Assembly: GCA_902763505.1 (NCBI GenBank)
Contig: CACWSO010000003.1
Span: 62,001 to 126,000 of the forward strand
Length of the DNA stretch: 64,000 nucleotides
Direction of reading: 5' to 3'
Source: an uncultured Eubacteriales bacterium
Lineage (GTDB): Bacteria > Bacillota > Clostridia > Peptostreptococcales > Anaerovoracaceae
The number at the start of each line of letters is the position of its first letter. The stretch's first letter is position 1. A program made the translations under genes and the position numbers. Below, piece after piece: positions 24,581-33,543 of the stretch. Under the pieces are notes generated by a model that had not been told where the DNA came from, did not search any database, and saw only the letters and a list, made by a program, of their open reading frames with translations.

Positions 24581-24608
24581 ACCAGCAGCGTGCAGGTAAG
24601 GAGAGAGT

Positions 24609-25664
24609 ATGGAACAGATCAACAAGAAAAAAGTGATGCTCATCTTTGGAGGAGTTTCTTCAGAGCATGAGGTTTCCAGGACTTCCGCGGCATCGGTACT
24701 AACGCACATGAATATGGATAAGTACGATGTCATCAAAGTCGGCATCACGAAAGAAGGCCGCTGGATGCAGACGGAAGCAGAGCCAGTGGATATTGAAAAC
24801 GGTAGCTGGGAAGAGCATCCATCGAATAAGGATGTGTATCTAATGCCGGGCGCAGGATTCGCAGGGTTGGATGTAGATATCGTATTTCCGCTTCTGCACG
24901 GAAGAAATGGTGAGGATGGAAGAATGCAGGGTTTCCTTGCGATCGCAGGGATTCCGTTTGTTGGTTCCGACTCGACTGCTTCAGCCGCCTGCATGGACAA
25001 GGCTGTGACAAAAGCTGTCATCGATCAGGCGGAAGCGTGTGATCAGGCCAAGTGCTGCGTGGCGCATAAGGGCTGTGATGTGGAAGAAGCAGCCGGTGTC
25101 ATTGACCAGTTCTTTGACAGCAAATACCCGCTGTTCGTAAAGCCTGCCAATGCAGGATCGTCTGTGGGTATCAGCAAAGTCAAGCAGATAGAAGGACTGC
25201 CGGAAGCCCTGAATGTTGCCTTTGCAGAAGATAACAAGGCTGTCATCGAGGAAGCCATCGTCGGAAGAGAAATCGAAGTCGCTGTTCTTGGAAATGAAGA
25301 TCCGCAGGCCAGCTGCATCGGAGAGATCCTTTCTGCCAATGAATTCTATGATTATGTGGCAAAATATGATAATATAGGGTCTGTAACATCAATCGTTACC
25401 GACCTTCCTGACAGTCTGCAGGAACAGATCCGGCAGACTGCAGTTAGCATTTACGAAATTATGGGGTGCAGAGGACTTGCCAGGGTGGATTTCTTCCTCA
25501 AAGAAGGCCCATCCGGAGGATTTGACGACGGCGAACTCGTTTTTAATGAGATCAATACAATGCCGGGATTTACGAAAATCAGCATGTATCCTCAGCTCTG
25601 GGAAGAGTCAGGAATCGGATACGGAGAATTAATAGATAAACTCATAGAACTAGCGGAGGAATAA
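24609..25664 (+). CDS. ddl: D-alanine--D-alanine ligase
   Basis: This cytosolic ATP-grasp ligase makes the D-Ala-D-Ala dipeptide for peptidoglycan. The 351-residue protein shows the N-terminal MLIFGGVSSEHEVSRTSA, LLHGRNGEDGRMQGFLAIAGIPFVGSD (about residues 97-123), KPANAGSSVGISKV (about 177) and FNEINTMPGFTKISMYPQLW (about 317). The last carries the metal-binding Glu and Asn. Length is typical. It lies between an LCP gene and thrS on the same strand; the gap to thrS is only 7 bases, which suggests cotranscription. Confidence 0.95.
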   Translation: MEQINKKKVMLIFGGVSSEHEVSRTSAASVLTHMNMDKYDVIKVGITKEGRWMQTEAEPVDIENGSWEEHPSNKDVYLMPGAGFAGLDVDIVFPLLHGRNGEDGRMQGFLAIAGIPFVGSDSTASAACMDKAVTKAVIDQAEACDQAKCCVAHKGCDVEEAAGVIDQFFDSKYPLFVKPANAGSSVGISKVKQIEGLPEALNVAFAEDNKAVIEEAIVGREIEVAVLGNEDPQASCIGEILSANEFYDYVAKYDNIGSVTSIVTDLPDSLQEQIRQTAVSIYEIMGCRGLARVDFFLKEGPSGGFDDGELVFNEINTMPGFTKISMYPQLWEESGIGYGELIDKLIELAEE

Positions 25665-25671
25665 AACAGAA

Positions 25672-27417
25672 ATGGCAAAGGAAAAAATCAATTTCGAAGA
25701 TGAACAGGTAAGATCAAATTACAGACATACGACGTCCCATATCATGGCGCAAGCTGTCAAGAAGCTGTGGCCGGACGCTAAACTTGCAATCGGACCTGCC
25801 ATAGAAAACGGATTCTATTATGACTTCGATATGGAACACAAGCTGGAGCCGAATGACCTGCTGAAAATCCAGAAGGAAATGAAAAAAATCATGCAGGCCA
25901 ACTATCCGCTGGAGAGATTTGAACTGCCTCGCAGCGAAGCTATCAAATTTATGGCGGACAAAGGCGAGGATTACAAGGTCGAGCTCATCGAAGATCTGCC
26001 GGAGGATGCAACGATTTCATTCTATCAGCAGGGAGATTTCGTAGACCTGTGTGCGGGACCGCACATGGAGTCGACGGGACAGATCAAGGCAGTGAAGCTG
26101 CAGAGCATCGCGGGAGCATACTGGAGAGGTGATTCCGACCGCAAGATGCTCCAGAGAATCTACGGAACATGCTTCCCAAGCCAGGCAGAGTTGGATGAGT
26201 ACATCGCGAAACTGGAAGAGGCCAAGAAGAGAGACCACAGAAAAATCGGTAAGGAAATGGATCTGTTCGCCCTTTACGATGAAGGTCCGGGATTCCCGTT
26301 CTTCATGCCGAAGGGAATGATCATCAGAAACGAGCTGGAGAGCTATTGGAAAGAGGATCACCGCAAGAGAGGGTATGAGGAAATAAGAACCCCGTTGATT
26401 CTGAACGAACAGCTCTGGAGAACTTCCGGACACTGGGATCACTACAAAGACAACATGTACTTCACCAAAATCGATGACGAGGACTACGCAATCAAGCCGA
26501 TGAATTGTCCGGGATCGATTCTGGCTTACAAGAGAAGACTCTGGTCATACAGAGATCTGCCTCTGAGATATGCAGAACTGGGACAGGTGCACAGACATGA
26601 GCTGTCCGGAGCACTCCACGGTCTGATGAGAGTTAGAACCTTTGTGCAGGACGATGCCCACATCTTCATGCTTCCGGAGCAGACGAAGGATGAGGTCATC
26701 GGTGTCATCCAGCTGTTCGACGAACTGTACAAGCTGTTCAACCTGCCGTATCACATTGAGTTGTCCACTATGCCGGAAGACCATATGGGATCACTGGAAG
26801 AGTGGAATGCAGCAGAGACAGCGCTCAAGGAAGCCATTGAGACCGTCGGCGTTGGATACGTCATCAATGAAGGCGACGGCGCATTCTATGGACCGAAGCT
26901 TGACTTCCATCTTGAGGACTCACTGGGCAGAACATGGCAGTGTGGAACGATCCAGCTGGATATGCAGATGCCGCAGAGATTCGACATCAGCTATGTAGGG
27001 GCGGACGGTGAGAAACACAGACCGCTTATGATTCACAGAGCTGCATTCGGTTCTGTTGAGAGATTCATCGGAATCCTCATTGAACATTTTGCAGGCAAGT
27101 TCCCGCTTTGGCTGGCTCCGGTACAAGTCAGACTCATGACAGTAACAGAGAAGTTTACACCATATGCTGAAGAAGTCGGCAAGCTGTTTGAGGAAGCAGG
27201 CATCCGTGTAGAATGCGATATCAGGAACGAGAAGATTGGATACAAAATCCGTCAGGCGCGCAATGAGCGTGTTCCGTATATGTGCATCATCGGTGAGAAT
27301 GAAGTCGAAGCCGGCAACCTGACCGTGAGAAATGGTAAAACAGGCGATCAGATCGAAATGAAACCTGAAGAGCTTAAGGATAAACTGCTCGCAGAGATTG
27401 AAACGAAGGCACTTTAA
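25672..27417 (+). CDS. thrS: Threonyl-tRNA synthetase, form lacking the N-terminal TGS domain
   Basis: This class II synthetase charges tRNA-Thr. The 581 residues begin directly with the editing (SAD) region: RHTTSHIMAQAVKKLWP, carrying the HxxxH-type pair, and later DLCAGPHMESTG (about residue 122). The catalytic core (MNCPGSILAYKR, RYAELGQVHRHELSGALHGLMRVRTF, AFGSVERFIGILIEHFAG) and an anticodon-binding domain follow. Most bacterial ThrS proteins are about 635-645 residues with a TGS domain of about 60 residues in front; that domain is missing here. An upstream extension is excluded because ddl ends 7 bases before the ATG. There is also no space for a T-box leader. Confidence 0.95.
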   Translation: MAKEKINFEDEQVRSNYRHTTSHIMAQAVKKLWPDAKLAIGPAIENGFYYDFDMEHKLEPNDLLKIQKEMKKIMQANYPLERFELPRSEAIKFMADKGEDYKVELIEDLPEDATISFYQQGDFVDLCAGPHMESTGQIKAVKLQSIAGAYWRGDSDRKMLQRIYGTCFPSQAELDEYIAKLEEAKKRDHRKIGKEMDLFALYDEGPGFPFFMPKGMIIRNELESYWKEDHRKRGYEEIRTPLILNEQLWRTSGHWDHYKDNMYFTKIDDEDYAIKPMNCPGSILAYKRRLWSYRDLPLRYAELGQVHRHELSGALHGLMRVRTFVQDDAHIFMLPEQTKDEVIGVIQLFDELYKLFNLPYHIELSTMPEDHMGSLEEWNAAETALKEAIETVGVGYVINEGDGAFYGPKLDFHLEDSLGRTWQCGTIQLDMQMPQRFDISYVGADGEKHRPLMIHRAAFGSVERFIGILIEHFAGKFPLWLAPVQVRLMTVTEKFTPYAEEVGKLFEEAGIRVECDIRNEKIGYKIRQARNERVPYMCIIGENEVEAGNLTVRNGKTGDQIEMKPEELKDKLLAEIETKAL

Positions 27418-27453
27418 GACACCCGAAGGGCAGTGTACAGAGGAAGCCTTGCT

Positions 27454-29160
27454 ATGAAGAAGATCGACTGGAAAATCAATTGGCGAAAACTAAAATATAT
27501 TCCTAAATCAACAGGACTCAGAATTCTGATTCTGGCAACAGGATTGGCTGAAGTCCTGTTTCTGGTGTTATTGCTCGTGCTAGGCGTGCTGCCTGCAACG
27601 TATGTTGCAGTTATCATTCTGGTATTGCTTCTGATTGATGCGATTATTCTCCAGCTCATGAACGGTGTGAAGTTCAGGCGGACGAAATCTCTGATTGCGA
27701 TGGTCATAGCAATGCTGCTGATTAACGTACTGCTCATTGGCGACGTCTATGTCTACAGCACCTATGACACGCTGAAGAAGATCAGCGCATGGCATGACAC
27801 TTGGGAGTATTACAAGGTAGTGGCTCTGAAAGACGGCAGCTATCAGAAGATAGGCGATGTCAAAGGCAAGACAGTCTACACCGTAGATATGGAGTCGAAG
27901 CAGCTGACGGAGGCAAGCGAGAGGCTTATCACCAAGGAAGAAGTGAACTTCGAAACAGTAAGCGGATTACTGAATCTTGGGCAGATGCTGGTGGATGATG
28001 GATCCGATGTCAGTGAGAAAGACGTATCGGAGCTTGCGTCTGCGACAGAAGAAGAAATCGCTCAGGCTGCCGATAAACTGGCAGAAGAAGAGGCGAAGGC
28101 AAAGGACGAAGAGAGCAGTGCTGATGGCGATGAGGAAACCGCAGCAGCTGCCGGCAGCGATCAAGATGCTGCAAATGTCGAGCTGAATGACAATGTCATA
28201 CTGGTCAGCAATTCCGGTTACAAACTCATCAAATCGAACATCAAAGGCTTCAAGAAGAACACAGAAGTCATATACAAAATCAAAGTCAAGAAGAGAGCAG
28301 ATGACACCAGCAAAGCGGTCGATGTGACGAAGGATTCCTTCAATGTGCTGATATCCGGACTAGATTCCTGGGGCACGATCGATGAGGGAGGTCTGAGCGA
28401 TGTCAACATGGTTATGACCGTCAATCCGCAGACAAGGCAGGTACTTCTGACATCCATCCCGCGTGACAGCTACATTCCGCTCCATTCCTTCGGGGAAAAG
28501 GATAAGCTGACCCACTCCGGAATCTATGGTAGCGACGAGACAAGGAAGACGATTGAGGACTTCCTGGGCATAGATATCAACTACACGATCAGAGTCAACT
28601 TCTCCATGCTGGTTGATTTGATCAACGCAATCGACGGCATTGACGTGTACTCGGATTACGCCTTTGAATCGGCCATTACCGACTGGACATATGAAGAAGG
28701 CTGGAACCACTGCACGGGCAAGAAGGCGCTGTACTTCGCCAGAGAGCGTAAGGCTTTCGCCGACGGAGACATGCAGAGGAACAAGAACCAGCAGAAGGTT
28801 CTGGAAGCCACTCTTAAGAAAGTGACGTCCAGCAAAGTCATCATGACAAGATATACGAAGATCCTTGACTCCGTGGAAGATGAGATGTGGACGGACCTGA
28901 GCAACAAAGATCTGAAAAAACTTGCCAGGATGCAGCTCAGCAATATGAACAAGAAGTGGGAAGTCAAGAAGGTCAACGTTGACGGCGGTACAGGCGGAGC
29001 GCCTTGCTACAGCATGGGAAATGAGAACCTTTCGGTCGTTTTTCCTTCTGAGGAATCAGTGGAGAAGGCAAAATCGGCAATTCATGATATAATGTATCCG
29101 GTGGACAACACCCAAAGCAGTACTGAGGCGAGTGAAGCCAATGAAGAGGTCGACGAATAA
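27454..29160 (+). CDS. LCP-family protein, CpsA-like with three membrane segments
   Basis: The 568-residue product is a second LCP ligase. The start is ATG 27454, with AGAGGAAG at 27439-27446; the in-frame GTG at 27433 lies in front of that site. Three hydrophobic spans (about residues 22-44, 49-70 and 80-100) are followed by an external accessory domain with an acidic, Ala/Glu-rich loop (about 185-245). The LCP domain (about 290-480) has VLISGLDSWG, SDVNMVMTVNP, LLTSIPRDSYIPL, DKLTHSGIYG and YFARERKAFADGDMQRNKNQQKVL. Arrangement and length match CpsA/LytR proteins of polysaccharide loci. The next LCP gene overlaps its 3' end, and the pair opens the glycopolymer locus. Confidence 0.9.
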   Translation: MKKIDWKINWRKLKYIPKSTGLRILILATGLAEVLFLVLLLVLGVLPATYVAVIILVLLLIDAIILQLMNGVKFRRTKSLIAMVIAMLLINVLLIGDVYVYSTYDTLKKISAWHDTWEYYKVVALKDGSYQKIGDVKGKTVYTVDMESKQLTEASERLITKEEVNFETVSGLLNLGQMLVDDGSDVSEKDVSELASATEEEIAQAADKLAEEEAKAKDEESSADGDEETAAAAGSDQDAANVELNDNVILVSNSGYKLIKSNIKGFKKNTEVIYKIKVKKRADDTSKAVDVTKDSFNVLISGLDSWGTIDEGGLSDVNMVMTVNPQTRQVLLTSIPRDSYIPLHSFGEKDKLTHSGIYGSDETRKTIEDFLGIDINYTIRVNFSMLVDLINAIDGIDVYSDYAFESAITDWTYEEGWNHCTGKKALYFARERKAFADGDMQRNKNQQKVLEATLKKVTSSKVIMTRYTKILDSVEDEMWTDLSNKDLKKLARMQLSNMNKKWEVKKVNVDGGTGGAPCYSMGNENLSVVFPSEESVEKAKSAIHDIMYPVDNTQSSTEASEANEEVDE

Positions 29161-30265
29161 AAGCAGAAAGATTCATATCGTTCCTGAAGGGAATGGATAC
29201 GCGGCTGCGCTCATCGCTTTACTGTTTGTGGAGGCACTGTTCCTGTTCATACTGATGGCGGTGAACATTCTGCCGGGGAAATACGAGGTGCTGATCGTTC
29301 TGATACTGGCGGCGCTGGATTTCGTAGTGGCAATCCTCGTATCCGGAAGGAAAAGAGACAGGTTGATCAAAAGCACCGGAATGGTTTTGATTTTCCTGCT
29401 TATATTCAACATCGGGTTTGCCAGTTCCGGCATGTTTGGAACGTACAGTGTACTTGACGGCATCTTCGCAGGGACGAAGGCGCCGGCACCGGGTGAGCCC
29501 TTTAACCTGTATATTTCAGGTATCGACTCGAGAAACGGTATTGAGGAAACATCGCGAAGCGACGTTAACATGATTGTTACCGTCAATCCTCATAACAGAG
29601 AAGTGCTGCTGACGTCCATCCCGAGAGACGCCTATGTGCATTTGCACATGAACGGGGAATTGGATAAGCTGACGCATACAGGCATCTACGGAGTAGAGGA
29701 AACGATTGGAACCGTCGAGGACTGGATGGGTATCGATATCGACTACTATGCAAGAGTCGACTTTCAGATGCTGGTCAATCTGGTCAACGCCATCGGCGGC
29801 ATCGACGTATATTCGGACTATGCCTTCAAGTCAGCGGTTACAGACTGGACTTATGTGAAAGGCTGGAATCACTGCACAGGAAAGAAGGCTTTGTACTTCG
29901 CACGTGAGAGAAAGGCCTTCAAAGGCAAAGACCAGCAGAGAATCAAAAACCAGCAGAAGGTGCTCAAAGCCATCTTCAAAAAAATTACAACCAGTGATGC
30001 GCTGCTGATGAATTATCCTGAAATACTGAAAGCAGTTGAGAAAGATATGCAGACAGATATGCCAATGAGCATGATTTCAGCTTTGGTTCGGAACCAACTG
30101 GATACTGGCGATGAGTGGGATATCAAGCGGCAGCAGGTCAAAGGCAAAATGGATCAGAAAGGCACATGGAGTATGGGACCCCTCAGACCCCTTGATGTCT
30201 GTATCATAAATGAAGAATCACTTAAGAATTGCGCGGATCGAATCAACGAACTGGCGGAGGACTAG
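29132..30265 (+). CDS. LCP-family protein, compact paralogue
   Basis: The 377-residue product is a third LCP ligase, closely similar to the preceding one in the catalytic domain: LYISGIDSRNGIEE, SDVNMIVTVNP, LLTSIPRDAYVHL, DKLTHTGIYG, CTGKKALYFARERKAFKGKDQQRIKNQQK. It lacks the large acidic accessory loop of its neighbour. Two or three hydrophobic spans are present in the first 110 residues. The start may be GTG 29132 or ATG 29141; neither has an ideally spaced Shine-Dalgarno sequence, and both overlap the previous gene, so translational coupling is likely. The tandem probably arose by duplication, and the two may differ in acceptor position or polymer. Confidence 0.88.
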   Translation: MKPMKRSTNKSRKIHIVPEGNGYAAALIALLFVEALFLFILMAVNILPGKYEVLIVLILAALDFVVAILVSGRKRDRLIKSTGMVLIFLLIFNIGFASSGMFGTYSVLDGIFAGTKAPAPGEPFNLYISGIDSRNGIEETSRSDVNMIVTVNPHNREVLLTSIPRDAYVHLHMNGELDKLTHTGIYGVEETIGTVEDWMGIDIDYYARVDFQMLVNLVNAIGGIDVYSDYAFKSAVTDWTYVKGWNHCTGKKALYFARERKAFKGKDQQRIKNQQKVLKAIFKKITTSDALLMNYPEILKAVEKDMQTDMPMSMISALVRNQLDTGDEWDIKRQQVKGKMDQKGTWSMGPLRPLDVCIINEESLKNCADRINELAED

Positions 30266-30267
30266 CA

Positions 30268-31077
30268 GTGGGTATCGTAAGAGAAATATTCAACGATCAT
30301 AAAGTATATGGGAAACAGATTCTGAAGCTGGCCAAGGCGGACCTTATCAAAACTTACCGAGGGTCTGCGCTCGGCTGGGCATGGGCACTGGTCAAACCAG
30401 TTGTCACCATCTTCGTATTCTGGTTCGCCTTCTCGTTTGGGTTACGAATGGGAGGGGACGGAATTGACGGGTATCCATTTTTCCTATGGTTGATCGCCGG
30501 ATTTGTTCCATGGTTCTACATGTCCAGCATGATTACAGGAGGAGCAGCTTGTATAAGAGCGAACAGTCAACTTGTTACTAAAATGCACTTTCCTGCATCT
30601 GTTGTGCCTACATTCGTGAGCATATCGAAGCTGTTCATAAGTGCTCTTCTCGTTATAATTATGATTCTTATTTTCTGGGTTTCAGGTTATCCACCAATAA
30701 TTTATTATCTGAACATCCCAGTATATATGATTATGATGTTCGTTTGGTTTACCATTTGGGGTCTTTTCGCAGGCATGCTTTCGGCTATGAGCAGAGATTT
30801 TTTGAACTTGATTAAAGCGCTCTCTCAGGCTATCTTCTGGATGTCCGGTATTATCTATGACGTAAACGGTATCGATGTACACTGGATCAAAGCCATCTTG
30901 AGTTACAATCCGGTCACCATCATTGCCACCGGTTTTAGATACACATTCATCAAACATCAATGGTTTTTTGAAGATATGTATATGTTGCGGTGTTATCTTA
31001 TTTGTCTCATTGTTGTCATTTTGTTGGCAATCTGGGCATATAAGAAAACTTATCAAGACATCCCTGATGTTCTGTAA
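30268..31077 (+). CDS. ABC-2 polysaccharide/teichoic acid exporter permease (TagG-like)
   Basis: The 269-residue membrane protein has six predicted hydrophobic spans and the N-terminal DLIKTYRGSALGWAWALVKP pattern of ABC-2 polysaccharide exporters (TagG, RfbA, Wzm). The start is GTG 30268, with GGAGG at 30256-30260; a TTG at 30229 lies inside the preceding gene and is less likely. With the ATPase encoded 14 bases downstream it should form the exporter that flips an undecaprenyl-linked wall glycopolymer outward, where the adjacent LCP enzymes can attach it. Which polymer is exported is inferred from the neighbourhood of CDP-glycerol-type transferases. Confidence 0.88.
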   Translation: MGIVREIFNDHKVYGKQILKLAKADLIKTYRGSALGWAWALVKPVVTIFVFWFAFSFGLRMGGDGIDGYPFFLWLIAGFVPWFYMSSMITGGAACIRANSQLVTKMHFPASVVPTFVSISKLFISALLVIIMILIFWVSGYPPIIYYLNIPVYMIMMFVWFTIWGLFAGMLSAMSRDFLNLIKALSQAIFWMSGIIYDVNGIDVHWIKAILSYNPVTIIATGFRYTFIKHQWFFEDMYMLRCYLICLIVVILLAIWAYKKTYQDIPDVL

Positions 31078-31091
31078 AAGGATTAAGACAA

Positions 31092-31817
31092 ATGGCTGAA
31101 ACAGTAATCAAGTTTGATCATGTGGTCAAGCGTTACAAATTATTCAAAAACGATAGAGAGCGTTTCATCAGTCTCTTCACCAAGAAAGCGAGATACAAGG
31201 AAAAGATTGCGACCAACGATCTGTCCTTTGAGGTCAAGAGAGGTGAGGGCGTTGCTTTCATGGGCAGAAACGGCGCTGGTAAATCCACCATCCTAAAAAT
31301 GATTACCGGTGTTTGCTATCCGACATCAGGTGAAATCACCGTCAACGGCAGAGTCAGCGCTCTGTTGGAGCTCTCCGCAGGATTCAATGGTGAATTCACG
31401 GGGAGAGAGAATATTTATCTGAAGTGCAACATCATGGGCATGGACAACGATGAGATCAATGCAATCGAAAACGACATCGTGGAATTTGCAGAATTGGGGG
31501 AATACATCGACCAACCGGTTAGGACTTATTCCAGCGGTATGAAGGCGCGCCTTGGGTTTGCAATCAACGTTAATATCGATCCTGAGATTCTGATTGTCGA
31601 TGAGGCATTGAGCGTAGGCGATAAGGCATTTCGAAAAAAATGCACGAACAAGATGCGGGACATCATGCAGCATGAGGATGTTACGCTGCTGTTCGTTACC
31701 CACTCTCTGGAGACAGCCAAGGAGTTCTGCACAAGAGGCATTGTGCTTGAGAAAGGGACTCTGAAATTCGACGGACCAATTCAGGAAGCGATAGATTTTT
31801 ACGAAGGCAAGTTATAG
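31092..31817 (+). CDS. ABC exporter ATP-binding subunit (TagH-like)
   Basis: The 241-residue ATPase has Walker A GRNGAGKSTIL (about residue 58), the signature TYSSGMKARLGFA (about 141) and Walker B EILIVDEALSVGD (about 163), followed by the H-loop VTHSLE. The N-terminal half has KFDHVVKRYKLFKNDRE, typical of TagH/Wzt-type subunits. The usual C-terminal extension seen in TagH of Bacillus (SH3/wall-associated) or in Wzt (polymer-end recognition) is absent, so polymer recognition must lie elsewhere. It partners with the permease encoded just upstream. Confidence 0.9.
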   Translation: MAETVIKFDHVVKRYKLFKNDRERFISLFTKKARYKEKIATNDLSFEVKRGEGVAFMGRNGAGKSTILKMITGVCYPTSGEITVNGRVSALLELSAGFNGEFTGRENIYLKCNIMGMDNDEINAIENDIVEFAELGEYIDQPVRTYSSGMKARLGFAINVNIDPEILIVDEALSVGDKAFRKKCTNKMRDIMQHEDVTLLFVTHSLETAKEFCTRGIVLEKGTLKFDGPIQEAIDFYEGKL

Positions 31818-31820
31818 ATT

Positions 31821-32957
31821 ATGGAATTTGCGGTAAAACTGATGAAGGGAGTGCTCGCACTCATCTACGCAGTGATGAAGCTTTCCCCAGTCAAGGACAA
31901 CAAGATCGTCTTCTGCAGCAGGCAGAGCAGCGATATACCTCTTGATTTTGCCCTGATACAGAAAGAGCTTGCGAAGAGGCAGGAGGGACTTTGCTTTGCA
32001 AACATCTGCAACCGCATCGGGAAGGGAGTCGGAGCATACGCATCTTTCGCAGCAGACACCTTGAGGAGCATGAAGCACATGGCGACGGCGCGGGTATGTG
32101 TACTGGATGCATATTGGCCAGCCGCGAGCATGCTCCATCATAAAGAAGAACTGACTATCATACAGATATGGCATGCCATAGGGAAGATTAAGAAATCGGG
32201 CATGATCACAGCCGGGGCGAAGACCGGCAGAGACCCGAAGATAGCAGCTCTTTTTAATATGCACGAGAAAAACGATTACATCATCGCCGGTGCGAAAGCC
32301 TTTGATCAGTTCTATAGGGATTCCTTCGGCGATTACGATTACACGCTGCTGAACTACGGCCTGCCGCGAATCGACTATCTGCTGGATAATGAACAGGCTA
32401 ACAGAGAGAAGTTTTTCGCAGAGAATCCGGAACTCGCGGGGAGAACGATTCTGCTGTACGCTCCGACCTTCCGCAGAGGCATGGAGGCCAGGTGGCAGGA
32501 CATCATCAGTGCAGTGGATTCGGAGAAGTACACTCTGATAATTAAGAATCATCCATCTCAGAGAATCGAAGGAGAACGGCCTGCGGAGCATGTCAGATAC
32601 TTCGATGAATGGACGGCGGTGGATCTGCTTGCGGCGAGCGATTACGTCATTACGGATTATTCAGCCATAGCCCTGGAAGCGGCGGTCCTCAGGAAGAAGA
32701 CGCTGTATTGGGTCTATGACTATGATGAATACACAAGAGAAAACGGGCTCAATGTAGACATGTTTGAGAGTATGCCGGGTCTGGCGTTCAAAGACGCGTC
32801 TGAGATGATGGCTTTCATCGACAATGGTGACTATCCAATGGAACGCCTTGACGCCTACCGAGAGAAGTATCTTCCGGAGAACCTGGGACATTCCGCAGAG
32901 AAAATCGCGCAGCTTATTCTGGATACGATGGAAGGAAGACCTGTTAAAGGAAACTGA
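31821..32957 (+). CDS. CDP-glycerol glycerophosphotransferase-family protein (TagB/TagF-like)
   Basis: The 378-residue protein belongs to the family that transfers glycerol-phosphate or ribitol-phosphate units from CDP-polyols to the growing teichoic acid chain. Visible motifs are IIQIWHAIGKIKKSG (about residue 112), LLYAPTFRRGM (about 210), LIIKNHPSQRIE (about 234) and SDYVITDYSAIALEAAVLRKK (about 272). The histidines of WHA and NHP are the expected catalytic pair. An N-terminal hydrophobic patch may sit on the membrane. It lies 3 bases after the ABC ATPase gene with a poor ribosome binding site, so its translation may be coupled. The polyol cannot be read from the sequence. Confidence 0.85.
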   Translation: MEFAVKLMKGVLALIYAVMKLSPVKDNKIVFCSRQSSDIPLDFALIQKELAKRQEGLCFANICNRIGKGVGAYASFAADTLRSMKHMATARVCVLDAYWPAASMLHHKEELTIIQIWHAIGKIKKSGMITAGAKTGRDPKIAALFNMHEKNDYIIAGAKAFDQFYRDSFGDYDYTLLNYGLPRIDYLLDNEQANREKFFAENPELAGRTILLYAPTFRRGMEARWQDIISAVDSEKYTLIIKNHPSQRIEGERPAEHVRYFDEWTAVDLLAASDYVITDYSAIALEAAVLRKKTLYWVYDYDEYTRENGLNVDMFESMPGLAFKDASEMMAFIDNGDYPMERLDAYREKYLPENLGHSAEKIAQLILDTMEGRPVKGN

Positions 32958-32958
32958 T

Positions 32959-33543
32959 ATGAGATTTGTGATCATGGCCGACGGCCAGGGAACAAGATGG
33001 AATAACTATATGGGCGTGCCAAAGCACCTTGCTCTAGTAGACGGGGAACCTGTCATTGGCAGGACTGTGCGTCTGCTGCAGGAGGTTGCGGAGGAGCCGG
33101 AAATCATCATCACCTCCCACGATCCGCGCTATGAGTTCGAAGGCGCGGTTCGCCATGAGCCGGAGAACAACATCTATGAAATCGACCGGTTCACAAAGGA
33201 GCTTGTGTGCGATGACATGTGTTTCCTCTATGGAGACACGATTTATGACCGGAAGGTTCTGGCTGCCATCGCCGAATCGCACCCAGATGATATCCTTTTC
33301 TACGGCAACAGCAAGTCAGTCGTGGCAGTGAGAATCGGGGATGCGGAGCTGTTCCGGGAACACTTTGACCGGGTGAGAACGCTCTTCGTCGATGGGACAA
33401 TAGAAAAATGCAAAGGCTGGCAGGTCTACCAGTCTGTCACCGGACAGGATCTCACACAGAAGCCTGTCATTGGAGATAAGTTCGTGCTGGTCGATGAACA
33501 CACCACAGATATCAACACACCGGAGGAATACAGAAACATATGA
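32959..33543 (+). CDS. Sugar/alditol nucleotidyltransferase-like protein
   Basis: The 194-residue product resembles the GT-A-fold nucleotidyltransferases that make NDP-sugars or CDP-alcohols: IMADGQGTRWNNYMGVPKHL near the N-terminus is the phosphate-binding G-x-G-T-R...PK motif, and LYGDTIY carries the metal-binding aspartate. It is shorter than RmlA (about 290) and closer in size to MobA- or LicC-type enzymes. The start is ATG 32959, with AAAGGA upstream; a longer frame starting inside the preceding gene is not supported. It may activate an alcohol or sugar for the neighbouring transferases or LicD, which is inference. The end overlaps the next gene by 4 bases (ATGA). Confidence 0.7.
   Translation: MRFVIMADGQGTRWNNYMGVPKHLALVDGEPVIGRTVRLLQEVAEEPEIIITSHDPRYEFEGAVRHEPENNIYEIDRFTKELVCDDMCFLYGDTIYDRKVLAAIAESHPDDILFYGNSKSVVAVRIGDAELFREHFDRVRTLFVDGTIEKCKGWQVYQSVTGQDLTQKPVIGDKFVLVDEHTTDINTPEEYRNI

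Noticed and set aside
25665-25671. T-box leader for thrS
   Set aside because: Only 7 bases separate ddl and thrS.
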